The position numbers were made by a program, and so were the translations under genes. Shown one piece after another: positions 13,535 through 13,660 of a stretch of DNA of 13,660 nucleotides. The notes beneath the pieces are model-generated. The model was not told the origin of the DNA, did not search any database, and saw only the letters and a list, made by a program, of their open reading frames with translations. Source of the stretch: an uncultured Kineothrix sp. (GTDB lineage: Bacteria; Bacillota; Clostridia; Lachnospirales; Lachnospiraceae); assembly GCA_910587275.1 (NCBI GenBank), contig CAJUMD010000095.1, positions 1 to 13,660 of the forward strand, in the 5' to 3' direction. How positions within the stretch are numbered: the first letter of the stretch is position 1; the number at the start of each line of letters is the position of its first letter.

Positions 13535-13660
13535 AAGAGGATTTTTGTCCCTGTTTGGTTCCTTTGCGGCGTGAGTGCAGACATTCCTGACTGCAGATGG
13601 ATTTCCGTAACAGTTCAGCCTTCCGGTCAGACTAACGGGTATTGCACCGGCTAAAATATA
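13535..13660. repeat. Window-edge spacer containing the foldback-element terminal motif
   Basis: No gene is visible after the GNAT stop. GTAACAGTTCAGCC (13607-13620) is identical over 14 bases to the outer end of the right arm of the element at 11581-12027. The following bases do not continue the match, so this is either the left end of a divergent family member running off the window or a solo remnant. Confidence 0.4.

Noticed and set aside
1..13660. CRISPR arrays, tRNA/rRNA genes, phage or toxin-antitoxin genes
   Set aside because: No spaced direct-repeat arrays, cloverleaf sequences, or recognisable phage or toxin-antitoxin proteins were seen.

Overview
The window looks like a chromosomal segment of a gut-type Clostridia, most probably a Lachnospiraceae member. 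This is inferred from GGAGG-type ribosome binding sites, mixed ATG/GTG/TTG starts, moderate GC with AT-rich promoters, a spore-germination-type LysM-GH18 hydrolase, and the styles of the citrate synthase, DUF1538 and acyltransferase proteins. There is no rRNA, tRNA, CRISPR array, phage gene or transposase.

Layout. 1-262: a decayed repeat that shares its right end and internal blocks with the element at 11581-12027. 390-809: HIT-family hydrolase with a clear promoter. 894-965 (minus): a 23-residue hydrophobic small protein with its own promoter and RBS. 1174-5376: a tight four-gene operon, MarR regulator, citrate synthase, duplicated DUF1538 membrane protein, and a double PII-like protein. 5381-6526 (minus): LysM-GH18 hydrolase, convergent with the operon at only 4 nt. 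6691-7914: UDPGP-family nucleotide-sugar pyrophosphorylase. 8091-9107: galE, followed by a strong bidirectional terminator. 9207-9857 (minus): TrhA/hemolysin III. 9986-10252 (minus): conserved 88-aa protein of unknown function. 10584-11243: small alarmone synthetase. 11244-12056: gene-free, holding a long hairpin and a 447-bp foldback insertion element with 8-bp target duplications. 12187-13001: acyltransferase-type gene broken by a -1 frameshift. 13001-13534: GNAT acetyltransferase overlapping it by one base. 13607-13620: the terminal motif of the foldback element again.

Two parts stand out. First, the operon joins a citrate synthase (2-oxoglutarate supply) to an uncharacterised membrane protein and to a PII-type sensor with two PII-like halves in one chain. 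I infer a carbon/nitrogen-status-gated transport module under a MarR regulator; the substrate cannot be read from sequence. Second, the 447-bp element is a near-complete palindrome with GTAA ends and a perfect TTTAGAGG duplication, typical of an IS66-like non-autonomous element (MITE), with decayed relatives at both window edges.

The pyrophosphorylase and GalE probably work together in UDP-sugar supply. GalE carries Cys at the position (299) where E. coli has Tyr, which predicts that it accepts UDP-GlcNAc/GalNAc as well as UDP-Glc/Gal.
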